Shown: one piece after another, positions 35,984 through 47,240 of the stretch
How positions within the stretch are numbered: the stretch's first letter is position 1
How the letters are laid out: each line of letters starts with the position of its first letter
Assembly: GCF_007483665.1 (NCBI RefSeq)
Contig: NZ_VIQO01000010.1
Span: 124,001 to 188,000, forward strand
Origin: Catellatospora sichuanensis
GTDB taxonomy: Bacteria > Actinomycetota > Actinomycetes > Mycobacteriales > Micromonosporaceae
Direction: 5' to 3'
Length of the DNA: 64,000 nt
Position numbers and translations under genes: made by a program
The notes under the pieces: generated by a model
Told to the model about the DNA's origin: nothing
What the model saw: only the letters and a program-made list of their open reading frames with translations
Database searches by the model: none

Positions 35984-37030
35984 GTGCATGGGTTCACCGA
36001 GCTCGATTCGCTGCTGGATCGAGTCCCGGCGCGGGTGGTCACGCTGCTCAGAACGGTCGACATCGGCCAGGGTTCCGAGGGCCTGTACCGCAACCAGCTG
36101 CCCGGTGTGCTCGCCTCGTTGGCCAGGCGCGCCCGGGTCGCCAGCGTAACCGCGTCGTCGGAGATCGAAGGCATTGTCGTCCCGGACCAGATCCGCGCGG
36201 AGAACATCATCGAGGGCCGCGCCATGGTGTTGCGCACTCGCAGCGAGCAGGAGCTGGCTGGATACCGTGATGCGCTGGACCATCTCTTTCAATCGTCGTG
36301 GCAACCCGTGAACCTGGGCCTTGTGCTGCACCTTCACCGGCTGCTCTTCGGCCGGACGCAGAGTCCCGGCGGACGGTTCAAGCCGCACGACAACGTGGTG
36401 GTCGACCGGGCGGCCGACGGTGGCACCACAGTCAGGTTCCGTCCGGTGTCCGCCGCGCGCACCGAGTTCTTCATGGCCGAACTGATCGACCGGTTCCGGG
36501 CCGCGATGGCTACCGGTACGCACCACCCGGTGCTGCTCATAGGGTTGTTCGTGCTGGACCTGACCATCGTTCACCCCTTCGAGGACGGCAACGGACGGGT
36601 GGCCCGGGTGATCACCAACGCGCTGCTGGCCGACTCCGGATATGGGGTGGTCCGCTACGTGAGCCTCGAGGAGCTGATCGCGGACTCGGCGGACGAGTAC
36701 TGCCAGGCCCTGCTGAACTCCACCCGTGGCTGGCACGACCATCGGTTCGACCCGTGGCCCTGGCTCAGCTATTTCGTCGCGACGCTGGCCGAGGCGTACC
36801 AGTTGTTCGGTCAGCGAGCGGCCGCCGACCGCAGCGTGGGGAACAAGCAGGACCGCGTCCGCGACTATGTCCTCCGCCGAGCGCCCGATGTATTTCGGCT
36901 GGCCGATATTCGTCAAGCGCTTCCAGGGATCAGCGACCCGACCATTCGGATCGTGCTCGACCAGCTCCGGAAGGACGATGTCGTGGCTGTGGACGGGGTC
37001 GGGCGCGCTGCGACATGGCGGCGCATCTGA
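35984..37030 (+). CDS. Fic-family AMP-transferase with inhibitory helix and C-terminal winged helix
   Basis: 348 residues. The Fic motif is complete, HPFEDGNGRVAR, with the catalytic His, so the protein should be able to transfer AMP (or another nucleotide) to a hydroxyl on a target protein. An N-terminal inhibitory motif (S/T)xxxE(G/N) is seen as SSEIEG (~residues 59-64), marking self-inhibited class II Fic. The beta-flap region is FKPHDNVVV. The last ~60 residues (DYVLRRAPDVFRLADIRQALPG, then PTIRIVLDQLRKDDVV) look like a winged helix-turn-helix. With the large palindrome at the promoter this suggests direct autoregulation. The GTG at 35984 has no Shine-Dalgarno sequence. Confidence 0.9.
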   Translation: MHGFTELDSLLDRVPARVVTLLRTVDIGQGSEGLYRNQLPGVLASLARRARVASVTASSEIEGIVVPDQIRAENIIEGRAMVLRTRSEQELAGYRDALDHLFQSSWQPVNLGLVLHLHRLLFGRTQSPGGRFKPHDNVVVDRAADGGTTVRFRPVSAARTEFFMAELIDRFRAAMATGTHHPVLLIGLFVLDLTIVHPFEDGNGRVARVITNALLADSGYGVVRYVSLEELIADSADEYCQALLNSTRGWHDHRFDPWPWLSYFVATLAEAYQLFGQRAAADRSVGNKQDRVRDYVLRRAPDVFRLADIRQALPGISDPTIRIVLDQLRKDDVVAVDGVGRAATWRRI

Positions 37031-38527
<1,497 letters not shown>

Positions 38528-38590
38528 GCGCCTTCTAGATCACTCGAGGAGTCGCGCGGCCGGTGCGAGCGGATACCTGTCGCCGGTGGC

Positions 38591-38628
38591 TGCTCGTTTC
38601 GGGACGCCGAAGCGTCCCGAAACGAGCA
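38591..38628 (+). terminator. Hairpin terminator after guaB1
   Basis: TGCTCGTTTCGGGACGC (38591-38607) and GCGTCCCGAAACGAGCA (38612-38628) form a perfect 17-bp stem closed by a CGAA tetraloop, 63 nt after the guaB1 stop. No T tract follows. It lies between convergent guaB1 and the carboxylase alpha gene, so it can act on both. Confidence 0.8.
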
Positions 38629-38661
38629 CACCGCGGGTGGCTTACCGTCTCGCGGTGACGC

Positions 38662-38729
38662 ATTGCCTGGCACATGGGCGAATGGCGCTTCAAGATACGC
38701 ACAGGTGCCAGGCAAGTCGAACGATCAAG
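38662..38729. repeat. Dyad repeat family B, copy 2 (inverted)
   Basis: A 68-bp element whose sequence matches the reverse complement of 29253-29320 at about 58 of 68 positions, including the loop segment TCAAGATACGCACAGGTG. Arms TTGCCTGGCAC and GTGCCAGGCAA pair perfectly. It lies 3' of the carboxylase alpha gene. Confidence 0.85.
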
Positions 38730-38761
38730 GATCCGGGCGGCGAACCGCGGATGCGTGCGGG

Positions 38762-40522
38762 CTACTTGATTTCGCAGATGGTGGTGCCGGACTGGACCAC
38801 CTCGCCCACCGCGGCGGACAGCCCGGTGATGGTGCCGGCCTTGTGGGCGGTGAGGGGCTGTTCCATCTTCATGGCCTCCAGGACCACGACGGTGTCGCCC
38901 TCGGCCACGGTGTCGCCGTCGGCGACCGCGAGCTTGACGATGGTGCCCTGCATGGGGGCGGCCAGCGCGTCACCGCCGGCGGCGACGTTCGCGCCCCGCT
39001 TGCCGGCGGCCCGCTTGGCGGGACGTCCGGCCGCGGCGGGCGCGGCAACGGCCGTACCCCCGAACGAGGCGGGCAGGGAGACCTCCAGGCGCTTGCCGCC
39101 GACCTCGACCACGACGGTCTGCCGCTCGCCGGCCTCGTCGTCCGCGGCCGCGGCCTGGCCGAACGGCGCGACGGTGTGGTGCCACTCCGTCTCGATCCAC
39201 CGGGTGTGCACGGTGAACTCGACGAACGCGGGGTCGCGCACGATGGCGCGATGGAACGGCAGGGCGGTGGCCATGCCCTCGACGACCATCTCGTCCAGGG
39301 CGCGGCGGGCCCGCTCCAGGGCCTCGGTGCGGTTCTCGCCGGTGATGATGACCTTGGCCAGCAGCGAGTCGAAGTTGCCGCTGATCTCGTTGCCGGCCTC
39401 GAAGCCGGTGTCCACCCGCACGCCGGGGCCGCCGGGCAGGTGCATCTTCGTGATCACGCCCGGTGCGGGCAGGAAGTTGCGGCCCGGGTCCTCGCCGTTG
39501 ATGCGGAACTCGATGGAGTGACCGCGCGGGGCGGGGTCTTCGGTCAGGCGCAGCTTCTCGCCCGCGGCGATGCGGAACTGCTCGCGGACCAGGTCGATGC
39601 CGGAGGTCTCCTCGGTGACCGGGTGCTCGACCTGCAGCCGGGTGTTGACCTCCAGGAAGGAGATCGTGCCGTCCACGCCGACGAGGTATTCGACCGTGCC
39701 CGCGCCGTGGTAGCCGGCCTCGCGGCAGATCGCCTTCGCGGAGTCGTGAATGGCGCTGCGCTGCGTATCGGTCAGGAACGGCGCGGGGGCCTCCTCGACC
39801 AGCTTCTGGTGGCGGCGCTGCAGCGAGCAGTCGCGGGTGCCCACCACGATGACGTTGCCGTGCTGGTCGGCCAGCACCTGCGCCTCGACGTGCCGGGGCC
39901 GGTCGAGGTACCGCTCGACGAAGCACTCGCCCCGCCCGAACGCGGCGACCGCTTCGCGGGTGGCCGAGTCGAACAGCTCGGGGATCTCCTCGAGGGTGCG
40001 GGCGACCTTGAGTCCGCGGCCGCCGCCGCCGAACGCCGCCTTGATGGCGACGGGCAGGCCGAACTCCTGCGCGAAGGCGACGATCTCGTCGGCGTGCTTC
40101 ACCGGGTCGGCGGTGCCGGGCACCAGCGGCGCGCCCGCGCGCTGCGCGATGTGCCGGGCGGTGACCTTGTCGCCGAGGTCGCGGATGGCTTGCGGGGTGG
40201 GGCCGACCCAGGTCAGGCCCGCCTCGATGACGGCTTCGGCGAAGGCGGCGTTCTCGGACAGGAAGCCGTAGCCGGGGTGCACCGCGTCCGCGCCGGAGCG
40301 CTGGGCGACCTCGATCAGCTTGTCGATGCGCAGGTACGTGTCGGCGCTGGTCTGACCGCCGAGGGCGTACGCCTCGTCGGCGATGGTCACGTGCAGCGCG
40401 TCGCGGTCGCCGTCGGCGTACACGGCGACGCTGGCCAGGCCCGCGTCGCGGCACGCGCGTGCCACGCGTACGGCGATCTCGCCACGGTTCGCGATCAACA
40501 CTTTGGACAGCATCGTCATCAT
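38762..40522 (-). CDS. Acetyl/propionyl-CoA carboxylase alpha subunit (biotin carboxylase + BCCP)
   Basis: 586 residues, AccA3 type. The biotin carboxylase domain is ~1-450 ([22 protein letters not shown] loop [23 protein letters not shown]). A linker follows, then the biotinyl carrier domain ~515-586, with the biotinylated Lys in [12 protein letters not shown]. It carboxylates biotin for the beta subunits; BirA encoded at 53.1 kb would attach the biotin. GGGGAGG precedes the ATG cluster at 40522-40511. A TAGACT -10 lies at 40549-40554 (minus) and two TGAACG-type operators overlap or precede the -35. Confidence 0.93.
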   Translation of the reverse strand: MMTMLSKVLIANRGEIAVRVARACRDAGLASVAVYADGDRDALHVTIADEAYALGGQTSADTYLRIDKLIEVAQRSGADAVHPGYGFLSENAAFAEAVIEAGLTWVGPTPQAIRDLGDKVTARHIAQRAGAPLVPGTADPVKHADEIVAFAQEFGLPVAIKAAFGGGGRGLKVARTLEEIPELFDSATREAVAAFGRGECFVERYLDRPRHVEAQVLADQHGNVIVVGTRDCSLQRRHQKLVEEAPAPFLTDTQRSAIHDSAKAICREAGYHGAGTVEYLVGVDGTISFLEVNTRLQVEHPVTEETSGIDLVREQFRIAAGEKLRLTEDPAPRGHSIEFRINGEDPGRNFLPAPGVITKMHLPGGPGVRVDTGFEAGNEISGNFDSLLAKVIITGENRTEALERARRALDEMVVEGMATALPFHRAIVRDPAFVEFTVHTRWIETEWHHTVAPFGQAAAADDEAGERQTVVVEVGGKRLEVSLPASFGGTAVAAPAAAGRPAKRAAGKRGANVAAGGDALAAPMQGTIVKLAVADGDTVAEGDTVVVLEAMKMEQPLTAHKAGTITGLSAAVGEVVQSGTTICEIK

Positions 40523-40570
40523 CGTCCTCCCCGAACGGGCCTGCGCGGAGTCTATCGGTGGAGTTGATCA

Positions 40571-40619
40571 TTAACGAGCGCTCAGGAGCCATGTGACCTG
40601 TGTCATGAACGCTCGTTCA
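40571..40619 (-). promoter_or_regulatory. Two operator-like palindromes upstream of the carboxylase alpha gene
   Basis: 40606-40619 is the perfect palindrome TGAACGCTCGTTCA. 40571-40584, TTAACGAGCGCTCA, matches it at 12 of 14 positions and overlaps the -35 region of the TAGACT promoter at 40549-40554. Centres are 35 bp apart. The same palindrome lies on the mutase gene start (22764) and a two-mismatch version lies on the beta-subunit promoter (52086). The distal site also lies 61 nt upstream of the divergent padR gene. Confidence 0.6.
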
Positions 40620-40679
40620 GATCACTGCTGGTGGGGGTGGCATACCCGCGATCGCCGATCCGGCCGCACACTGTTCACC

Positions 40680-41294
40680 GTGTCGACGACCCGAATGATG
40701 ATCCTCGGCGTGGTGCGCCTGTTGCAGCCGGTGCACGGCTACGACGTACGCCGGGAGCTGCTGAGCTGGCATGCCGACAAGTGGGCCAACGTGCAGCCGG
40801 GCTCGGTCTATCACGCGCTGAAGAAGCTGGCCGACGAGGGCGCGCTGAGGGAGGCCGGCAGCGAGCAGGTCGGCGGCCGTCCCGCGCGGACGCGCTACGA
40901 GATGACCGTCAAGGGTGACGAGCAGTTCCGTGACCTGCTCAGCGGCGCGCTGTGGGAGCAGCGGGAGGTAGAGGACCCGTTCCTGGCGGGCTTCTCGCTG
41001 ATGACCGAACTGCCCCGGGAGGAGGTCGCCGCGGCGCTGCGGCATCGGGCGCGGCGGCTGCGGGCAGACAACGAAGGCGCGGGGGCCGCGATCGCCTCGG
41101 GCTGGGCCGTGCCGGACAACAAGCCGACCCACGTGCGGTGGATGCTCGAGTTGGGCATCGCCCGCAACGAGGGCGAGATCGCGTGGTGTGAGCGGGTGGC
41201 CGAGCGGATCGATTCGGGCGAGCCCTACCTGTCGGAGGAACTGCTGGCGCGCTGGAAGCAAGCACGCGGCGAACGGGATCACGCAACCGATTAA
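40680..41294 (+). CDS. PadR-family transcriptional regulator
   Basis: 204 residues. The N-terminal winged helix-turn-helix is typical of PadR (MMILGVVRLLQPVHGYDVRRELLS, split, then WANVQPGSVYHALKKLADEGALRE). The C-terminal helical dimerisation half makes it a PadR-s1/Vir-like member. PadR proteins usually repress an adjacent multidrug exporter or detoxification gene. Here the same-strand DrrAB-like ABC transporter 65 nt downstream is the obvious target. The GTG at 40680 is chosen; the methionines at residues 6-7 are possible starts. Confidence 0.9.
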   Translation: MSTTRMMILGVVRLLQPVHGYDVRRELLSWHADKWANVQPGSVYHALKKLADEGALREAGSEQVGGRPARTRYEMTVKGDEQFRDLLSGALWEQREVEDPFLAGFSLMTELPREEVAAALRHRARRLRADNEGAGAAIASGWAVPDNKPTHVRWMLELGIARNEGEIAWCERVAERIDSGEPYLSEELLARWKQARGERDHATD

Positions 41295-41300
41295 TCAAAC

Positions 41301-41330
41301 TTGACTAGTGTCGGACCCCGGTCCTACGCT
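41301..41330 (+). promoter_or_regulatory. Vegetative-type promoter of the DrrAB-like operon
   Basis: TTGACT (41301-41306) and TACGCT (41325-41330) are spaced 18 bp and lie 30 nt before the ATG at 41360. The overlapping TCAA-AC-TTGA (41296-41305) is a small dyad on the -35 that might be a PadR operator. Confidence 0.55.
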
Positions 41331-41359
41331 CCAGGTCTCCCCCGACCTTGGAGCTAAAA

Positions 41360-42313
<954 letters not shown>

Positions 42314-42316
42314 GCA

Positions 42317-43078
42317 GTGAAGTTCCTTCGTGACACCTGGCTGGTCTTCCAGCGCCAGATGCAGCTGCTGCTGCGCAACCCGGTCTGGGTGGCCGTCGGC
42401 ATCATCCAGCCGCTGTTCTACCTGCTGCTGTTCGCACCGCTGATGAAGCAGGCGCTCAGCGCGGGCGGTCCGATGACCGACGAGCAGGCATACCGGATCT
42501 TCGTGCCCGGCATGCTGGTCATGGTGGCCCTGTTCAGCGCCTTCTCCGGGTTCGGCATCATCGCCGAGCTGCGGGCGGGGGTGATCGAGCGCAACCGGGT
42601 CACCCCGGTCAGCCGGGTGGCGCTGCTGCTCGGCCGGTCGCTGCGCGACGTCGTGCAGCTGCTGTTCCAGGCCGTGCTGGTGACCCTGCTCGCGGTGCCG
42701 TTCGGGCTGCGGGTCGCGGTCGGCGACGCGCTGCTGGCATACCTGCTGATCGGCCTGATGACGCTGCTGCTGTCGTCGACCGGCTACGCGCTGGGCCTGA
42801 CCCTGCGCAGCGAGGACGCCATGGCGCCGATGCTGAACACGGTCATCCAGCCGATCATGCTGCTGGCCGGCATCTTCCTGCCGCTCACCTTCGCCCCGCA
42901 ATGGCTGAAGAACGTCGCCAACGTCAACCCGTTCAAGTGGGCGACCGACGGTGTGCGCGCGCTGTTCGCCGGCAACCCCGGCGACGACGCGGTCTGGCAG
43001 GCGCTGGCGATCCTCACCCCGCTGACCGTGCTCGCGCTGTTCATCTCGTCGCGTACGTTCGCGAAGTCGGTCCGCTGA
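42317..43078 (+). CDS. ABC-2 type permease (DrrB-like)
   Basis: 253 residues with six membrane segments (for example VAVGIIQPLFYLLLFAPL, GMLVMVALFSAFSGFGII, LLAYLLIGLMTLLLSSTGYAL, VLALFISSRTFAKSV) and the DrrB-type central stretch ELRAGVIERNRVTPVSR. It forms the membrane channel for the preceding ATPase. The GTG start is 3 nt after the ATPase stop. PadR, ATPase and permease form one regulatory and transport unit; the exported substrate is unknown. Confidence 0.92.
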   Translation: MKFLRDTWLVFQRQMQLLLRNPVWVAVGIIQPLFYLLLFAPLMKQALSAGGPMTDEQAYRIFVPGMLVMVALFSAFSGFGIIAELRAGVIERNRVTPVSRVALLLGRSLRDVVQLLFQAVLVTLLAVPFGLRVAVGDALLAYLLIGLMTLLLSSTGYALGLTLRSEDAMAPMLNTVIQPIMLLAGIFLPLTFAPQWLKNVANVNPFKWATDGVRALFAGNPGDDAVWQALAILTPLTVLALFISSRTFAKSVR

Positions 43079-43142
43079 CCCGGCGTGATCGGCTTCCGCG
43101 CCGACCGCCCTGGACACGGCGTTAGCTCCGTCTCAACCCGAG

Positions 43143-43186
43143 GCCGGGGCACCTGTAAGGAGCGTAGCTTCGGTAGGTGCCCCGGC
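43143..43186 (+). promoter_or_regulatory. Inverted repeat flanking the leaderless promoter of the MFS gene
   Basis: GCCGGGGCACCT (43143-43154) and AGGTGCCCCGGC (43175-43186) are perfect 12-bp arms, 20 nt apart. Between them lies TAGCTT (43165-43170), ending 6 nt before the GTG start at 43177, which is inside the right arm. As DNA it looks like an operator spanning the promoter. As RNA the right arm would bury the start codon. Confidence 0.5.
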
Positions 43187-44460
43187 TCTCGCGTGACCTC
43201 GCCACCTGGTTGATCTACCTCCAGCTGGGGCTCTGGGGCTACTTCAACTACGGCTTCGGTCCGATCGTGCCGCTGCTACGCGCCGAGCAGGGCACCTCCG
43301 CCGCCGTGGCCGGGCTGCACAGCACCGCGATCGCGGTCGGCGCGGTCGCGGGCGGCGCGCTCTACCCGCACCTGTCCCTTCGCTTCGGCCGCGGCCCCGT
43401 GCTCTGGGCCTGCCAGGCCGTCATCGGCGTCTGCGTGCTCGGCTACGTGCTGCTGCCCGCGTACTTCGCGGTCACCATCGGGCTCACCGTCGTGATCGCC
43501 ACGGCCGGCATCGCCGCGATCGGCGGCATCGTCTCCGCGCTGTCCGAGCGGCACGGACCGGCCGGTCCCGCGGCGATCAGCGAGGCCAACGCGGTCGCCT
43601 GCGCCGCCGGTCTGGTCGCCCCGCTGCTCATCGGCGGGGCCATGCGCGCCGGGCTGGGCTGGCGCGCCGGGCTCGCCCTGCTGGTCGCCCTGATTGCTTT
43701 GGTCGCGGCCGTGGCCATGATCAAGAGGGTGCGCATCCCGTCCGGCCTTCCAGCGCCGGTTCTCGCTGGAACAGGCGCTCGCACGCCGCTCGTTGCCACG
43801 GCCGGGCCGGTCGGGGCCGGCGGCGAGCTGCCCGCCGAGGTGGCCGCGCTGCGTGCGCCGGGCACGCGGCGGCCGCTGCCCCCGGCGTACTGGCTGGCCT
43901 GGGGCATGATGACGGTCACCGGCGCGGTCGAGGTCGTGCTGTCGATGTGGACTGCCGAGGTGCTGCGCGACCAGGTCGGGCTGTCCGCGGGCGGGGCCAC
44001 CGCGGTCATGTCGGCCATCGTCGGCGGTATGTTCGCGGGCCGTCTGGCCGGGGCCCGGATCGCGCTGCGCCTGCCTTCGATCCCGCTCTACCTCGGCGCG
44101 CTGGCGCTGAGCCTGGCCGGGTTCACCGTCTTCTGGGGCGCGGGCAGCGCCGCGGTGGCGGTGGCGGGCCTGGTAATCGTCGGTCTCGGCAACGCCATGC
44201 ACTACCCGCTGGCCATCTCGCTGGCGGTGGCCGCCGCCCCGGGCCAGGCCGACCGGGCCGCCGGGGTGGCGTCGTACTCGATGGCGGTCAGCTTCGGCGC
44301 CGGCCCGCTGCTGCTCGGCCTGGTCGCCGACCAGGTCGGCGCGCACACCGCGTTCCTGTTCATCCCGGTGCTGATCGCGGGCGCGGCCTTCCTGGCCTGG
44401 CGCTTCGCCACCACCACCCGCACTCCGCTCACCCCCGCCCTGGCGGCCGACCTCGCCTGA
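43177..44460 (+). CDS. Major facilitator superfamily transporter
   Basis: 427 residues with twelve predicted helices in two halves separated by a ~50-residue central loop (~185-240). Helix 1 is WLIYLQLGLWGYFNYGFGPIV. The loop after helix 2 reads YPHLSLRFGRGP, a weak form of the MFS A motif. GTARTPL and LPPAYWLAWGMMTVTGAVEVV mark the linker and helix 7. No feature identifies the substrate. The GTG start lacks a well-spaced Shine-Dalgarno sequence and fits the leaderless pattern. Confidence 0.88.
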   Translation: MPRLSRDLATWLIYLQLGLWGYFNYGFGPIVPLLRAEQGTSAAVAGLHSTAIAVGAVAGGALYPHLSLRFGRGPVLWACQAVIGVCVLGYVLLPAYFAVTIGLTVVIATAGIAAIGGIVSALSERHGPAGPAAISEANAVACAAGLVAPLLIGGAMRAGLGWRAGLALLVALIALVAAVAMIKRVRIPSGLPAPVLAGTGARTPLVATAGPVGAGGELPAEVAALRAPGTRRPLPPAYWLAWGMMTVTGAVEVVLSMWTAEVLRDQVGLSAGGATAVMSAIVGGMFAGRLAGARIALRLPSIPLYLGALALSLAGFTVFWGAGSAAVAVAGLVIVGLGNAMHYPLAISLAVAAAPGQADRAAGVASYSMAVSFGAGPLLLGLVADQVGAHTAFLFIPVLIAGAAFLAWRFATTTRTPLTPALAADLA

Positions 44461-44476
44461 GCCGGTCGCGGCGACT

Positions 44477-44536
44477 GCAGTTTCGGGGAAACTGCGGCAA
44501 TGCGGCGGCCGATTCCCGCAGTTTCCCCGAAACTGC
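44477..44536. repeat. Dyad repeat family C, copy 2
   Basis: A 60-bp element with perfect arms GCAGTTTCGGGGAAACTGC (44477-44495) and GCAGTTTCCCCGAAACTGC (44518-44536). The arms are reverse complements and each also contains a smaller internal GCAGTTTC/GAAACTGC dyad. It matches 4690-4749 at about 50 of 60 positions and lies between the convergent MFS and O-methyltransferase genes. Confidence 0.85.
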
Positions 44537-44565
44537 GCGACTGGGGGCCGGGTCCCGGGGGGCGG

Positions 44566-45225
44566 TCAGCGTTTGCGGGCCAGGGTGACGCCGTCGGAGA
44601 AGGGGAGCATGACGACGTCGACGCGTTCGTCGGCGGCCGCTCTGGCGTTGAAGGCGATCAGCGCGGCGGTGGAGGTGTCCTTCGGCTTCTCGTCGAGGAC
44701 GTGGCCCGACCACAGCACGTTGTCCACGATCAGCATCCCGCCCGAGCGCATCCGCGGCACCAGAGCGTCCCAGTACGCCGCATAGCCCTCCTTGTCCGCG
44801 TCGATGAACGCGAGGTCCAGGTGGGGCTCCTCGGGCAGCGCGGCCAGCCCTTCGGCGGCCGGGCCGAGCCGCAGCTCGATCCGGTCGTCCAGCCCGGCCC
44901 GCTGCCAGTAACGCTGCGCGATGGCCGTGTACTCCGCCGAGATGTCGAAGCAGACGAGCTTGCCGCCGTCGGCCAGTCCCCGGCCGATGGCCAGCGAGGA
45001 CATGCCGGTGAACGTGCCCACCTCGACCGCGTTGCGGGCGTCGACCAGGCGGGTCAGCATCGTCAGCAGCGCGGCGTACTCGGGCTCGATCTGCATCCGC
45101 GACGCGCCGCCGGTCGCCCGCAGCGTCTCCGCGACCAGGTCGCGCTCCAGGTCGCCGGGCGGAGTGCCGTGCGCGACGATGTAATCGTGCAGCTCGTCGG
45201 TGACCGTGATGAAGGCGCGGCCCAT
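44566..45225 (-). CDS. Class I O-methyltransferase (caffeoyl-CoA/catechol OMT family)
   Basis: 219 residues. SAM motif NAVEVGTFTGMSSLAIG, the acidic loop LVCFDISAEY, and the metal-binding FIDADKEGYAAYWD followed by LIVDNVLWSG are those of the Methyltransf_3 family. It methylates a vicinal-diol or catechol-like hydroxyl using a divalent metal; homologues such as mycobacterial Rv0187 have unclear natural substrates. The ATG at 45225 has GAGGAGG 7 nt upstream. Confidence 0.92.
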   Translation of the reverse strand: MGRAFITVTDELHDYIVAHGTPPGDLERDLVAETLRATGGASRMQIEPEYAALLTMLTRLVDARNAVEVGTFTGMSSLAIGRGLADGGKLVCFDISAEYTAIAQRYWQRAGLDDRIELRLGPAAEGLAALPEEPHLDLAFIDADKEGYAAYWDALVPRMRSGGMLIVDNVLWSGHVLDEKPKDTSTAALIAFNARAAADERVDVVMLPFSDGVTLARKR

Positions 45226-45304
45226 CGTTTCCTCCTCGCTACGCGCGCCGTGGGCATGTCCGCGGCGGATCAGCTCATACGCCGACCCTATGCCAGGGCA
45301 CGCG

Positions 45305-45928
45305 TCAGCGCGGCCTCCACAGATCCGTGATCGAGATGTCCAGCGTCGCCAGCAGGCGGCGCAGCAGCGGCAGGGAGAGCCCGACGACGTTGCTGTGGTC
45401 GCCCTCGATGCGCTCGACGAACGGGCCGCCCAGCCCGTCGATGGTGAAGGAGCCGGCGACCCACAGCGGCTCGCCGGTGGCGACGTACGCCTCGATCTCG
45501 GCGTCGCTGAGGTCGGCGAAGTGGACCACGGTCGAGCCGACCTCCTCGGCGACCCGGCCGGTGTGCAGCTCCACCAGGCAGTGGCCGGTGTGCAGCACGC
45601 CGCTGCGGCCGCGCATGGCCTGCCAGCGTTTGAGCGCCTCGTCGGCGTCGTCGGGCTTGCCGAGGATCTGCCCGTCGAAGGCGAGCACCGAGTCGCAACC
45701 GAGCACCAGCGCCCGGGCCGGGGCCGCGGCGCTGTGCTTCAGGCGCTCCTCCACGGCGTGCGCCTTCATCCGGGCCAGCACCGCGCTGAGCGCCTCGGCC
45801 GTGGTCGCCTCGACGGCGTCCTCGTCGACACCGCTGACGATCACCTCGGCGTCGATGCCGGCCGAGTCGAGCAGGGTGCGCCGGGCCGGGCTCGCAGAGG
45901 CGAGGATGAAGGTCGGTGGAGCTGCCAT
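45305..45928 (-). CDS. maf: Maf family nucleoside triphosphate pyrophosphatase
   Basis: 207 residues. Opening FILASASPARRTLLDSAGI and the catalytic/metal segment VLGCDSVLAFDGQILGKP, plus SGVDEDAVEA, are typical of Maf/YhdE. It hydrolyses dTTP, UTP or modified pyrimidine nucleotides to monophosphates and is linked to septum control. TACGCT ends 6 nt before the ATG at 45928, so it is likely leaderless. In many actinobacteria maf sits next to the carboxylase epsilon gene; here the type VII genes separate them. Confidence 0.93.
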   Translation of the reverse strand: MAAPPTFILASASPARRTLLDSAGIDAEVIVSGVDEDAVEATTAEALSAVLARMKAHAVEERLKHSAAAPARALVLGCDSVLAFDGQILGKPDDADEALKRWQAMRGRSGVLHTGHCLVELHTGRVAEEVGSTVVHFADLSDAEIEAYVATGEPLWVAGSFTIDGLGGPFVERIEGDHSNVVGLSLPLLRRLLATLDISITDLWRPR

Positions 45929-45950
45929 GCAGCGAGCGTACCGGCCGCCG

Positions 45951-45975
45951 GCCCGGGTGGCCCCGCCACGCGGGC
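45951..45975 (-). terminator. Hairpin after mycP
   Basis: GCCCGGGTGGC (45951-45961) and GCCACGCGGGC (45965-45975) pair at 10 of 11 positions around CCC. It sits between mycP and maf on the minus strand, upstream of the maf promoter. Confidence 0.5.
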
Positions 45976-46091
45976 CGGCGCCGCGCATGGCCGTCTCGTG
46001 CGCGGCCAGGCCGCGTGGCGGCGACACGCATCGCAGCGACACGCGCCAGAGCGGTGCCGGTACCCGGCAGTAGAGCCGGTAGTGGCGACGG

Positions 46092-47240
46092 TCAGCGGCG
46101 TTTGCGCAGCACCAGGAACACCACGACGGCGACGACCACCAAGACCCCGCCGACGAGCACGAGGACGAGCAGGCCGACGCCAAGGAGGAGACCGCTGCCG
46201 CCCCCGCGGGTGTCGGGCAGGTCGGGGATCTCGGGCAGGGAGACCTCGATCGACGGCGCGATCGTCGGGGCGGACGGGGTCGCGGCCGGTGCGGTGAGCG
46301 CCGCGACCGGATCGATGAGGCCGAAGCCGTAGTCGCGGTCCCGGCCGGCCGGGCCCTTGTCCACGGCGGTGCGGGTCATCCGCTCCAGCACCTGGTCGGC
46401 GGTGAGCTGCGGATACTTCGACCAGACCAGGGCTGCGACGCCGGCCGTGATGGCGGTCGCCGGACTGGTGCCGCTGGACCGCCGGTACTGCGTGTTCGCG
46501 GCCGTGTTGATGCGGCTGGTGCTGGTGATGTCGATGCCGGGCGCGACCAGCTGCACCTCGTCGCCGCGCACCGAGACCGGGGCGACCGTGCCCTTCTGGT
46601 CGACCGCGCCGACGGCGACCGCGCCTTCGTACCGGGCCGGGGCCGCGACGTAGAAGTCCTTCGGCTGGTTGCCCGCGGCGGCGAAGATCAGTACACCTGC
46701 CGCATGCGCCCGCGCCACGGCTTTGATCAGCACGGACGAGTCGGCCGAGGGGGCCGACTCCGAGATCGAAATGATCTTCACGCCGCGCTTCACGGCCTCG
46801 TCGATGCCGATGGCGATGGCGTCGCCGCCGCCGTGACCCTTGGCCGTGGAGATCCGGATCGGCAGCACCTTCGCCTTCGGCGCCATGCCCAGCACGCCGT
46901 CCTTGTTGCCGGAACCGTGGCCGTGGGCCGCGACCAGGCCGGCCATGCCGCTGCCGTGGCCCTCGTCGTCGCCCCAGCCGTCGCCGTCGCCGCCGACGAT
47001 CGTGTCGAAGCCCTTGAGCATGTTGCCGGTGAGGTCGGGGTGCTTGCCCTCCACGCCGCTGTCGATGACGGCGACGGTCACCCCTTCGCCCTGGCTGATC
47101 GCGTGCGCCTCGGCCACGCGGAGGAAGGGCAGATACCACTGGTCGTTGCGGTACCGGTCGGCGTGGGCGGGCGTGCCCACGCCGACCGTGGTGACGGCGG
47201 CGAGCAGGCTCACCGCCGCCAGACGTGCGGCCAACCTCAT
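46092..47240 (-). CDS. mycP: Mycosin: type VII secretion-associated subtilisin-like protease
   Basis: 382 residues: signal peptide 1-27 (ending GTPAHA), S8 peptidase domain ~30-330, a Pro-rich linker, one membrane helix (~350-378) and a basic RKRR tail. The catalytic triad is intact: Asp60 in VAVIDSGVEG, His95 in DEGHGSGMA and Ser259 in SGTSPATA; the oxyanion Asn is in FAAAGN. Mycosins are core, membrane-anchored components of ESX/type VII secretion. The ATG at 47240 overlaps the stop of the preceding gene as ATGA. No EccA-E core genes are in the window, so the partner secretion machine must be elsewhere. Confidence 0.92.
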   Translation of the reverse strand: MRLAARLAAVSLLAAVTTVGVGTPAHADRYRNDQWYLPFLRVAEAHAISQGEGVTVAVIDSGVEGKHPDLTGNMLKGFDTIVGGDGDGWGDDEGHGSGMAGLVAAHGHGSGNKDGVLGMAPKAKVLPIRISTAKGHGGGDAIAIGIDEAVKRGVKIISISESAPSADSSVLIKAVARAHAAGVLIFAAAGNQPKDFYVAAPARYEGAVAVGAVDQKGTVAPVSVRGDEVQLVAPGIDITSTSRINTAANTQYRRSSGTSPATAITAGVAALVWSKYPQLTADQVLERMTRTAVDKGPAGRDRDYGFGLIDPVAALTAPAATPSAPTIAPSIEVSLPEIPDLPDTRGGGSGLLLGVGLLVLVLVGGVLVVVAVVVFLVLRKRR

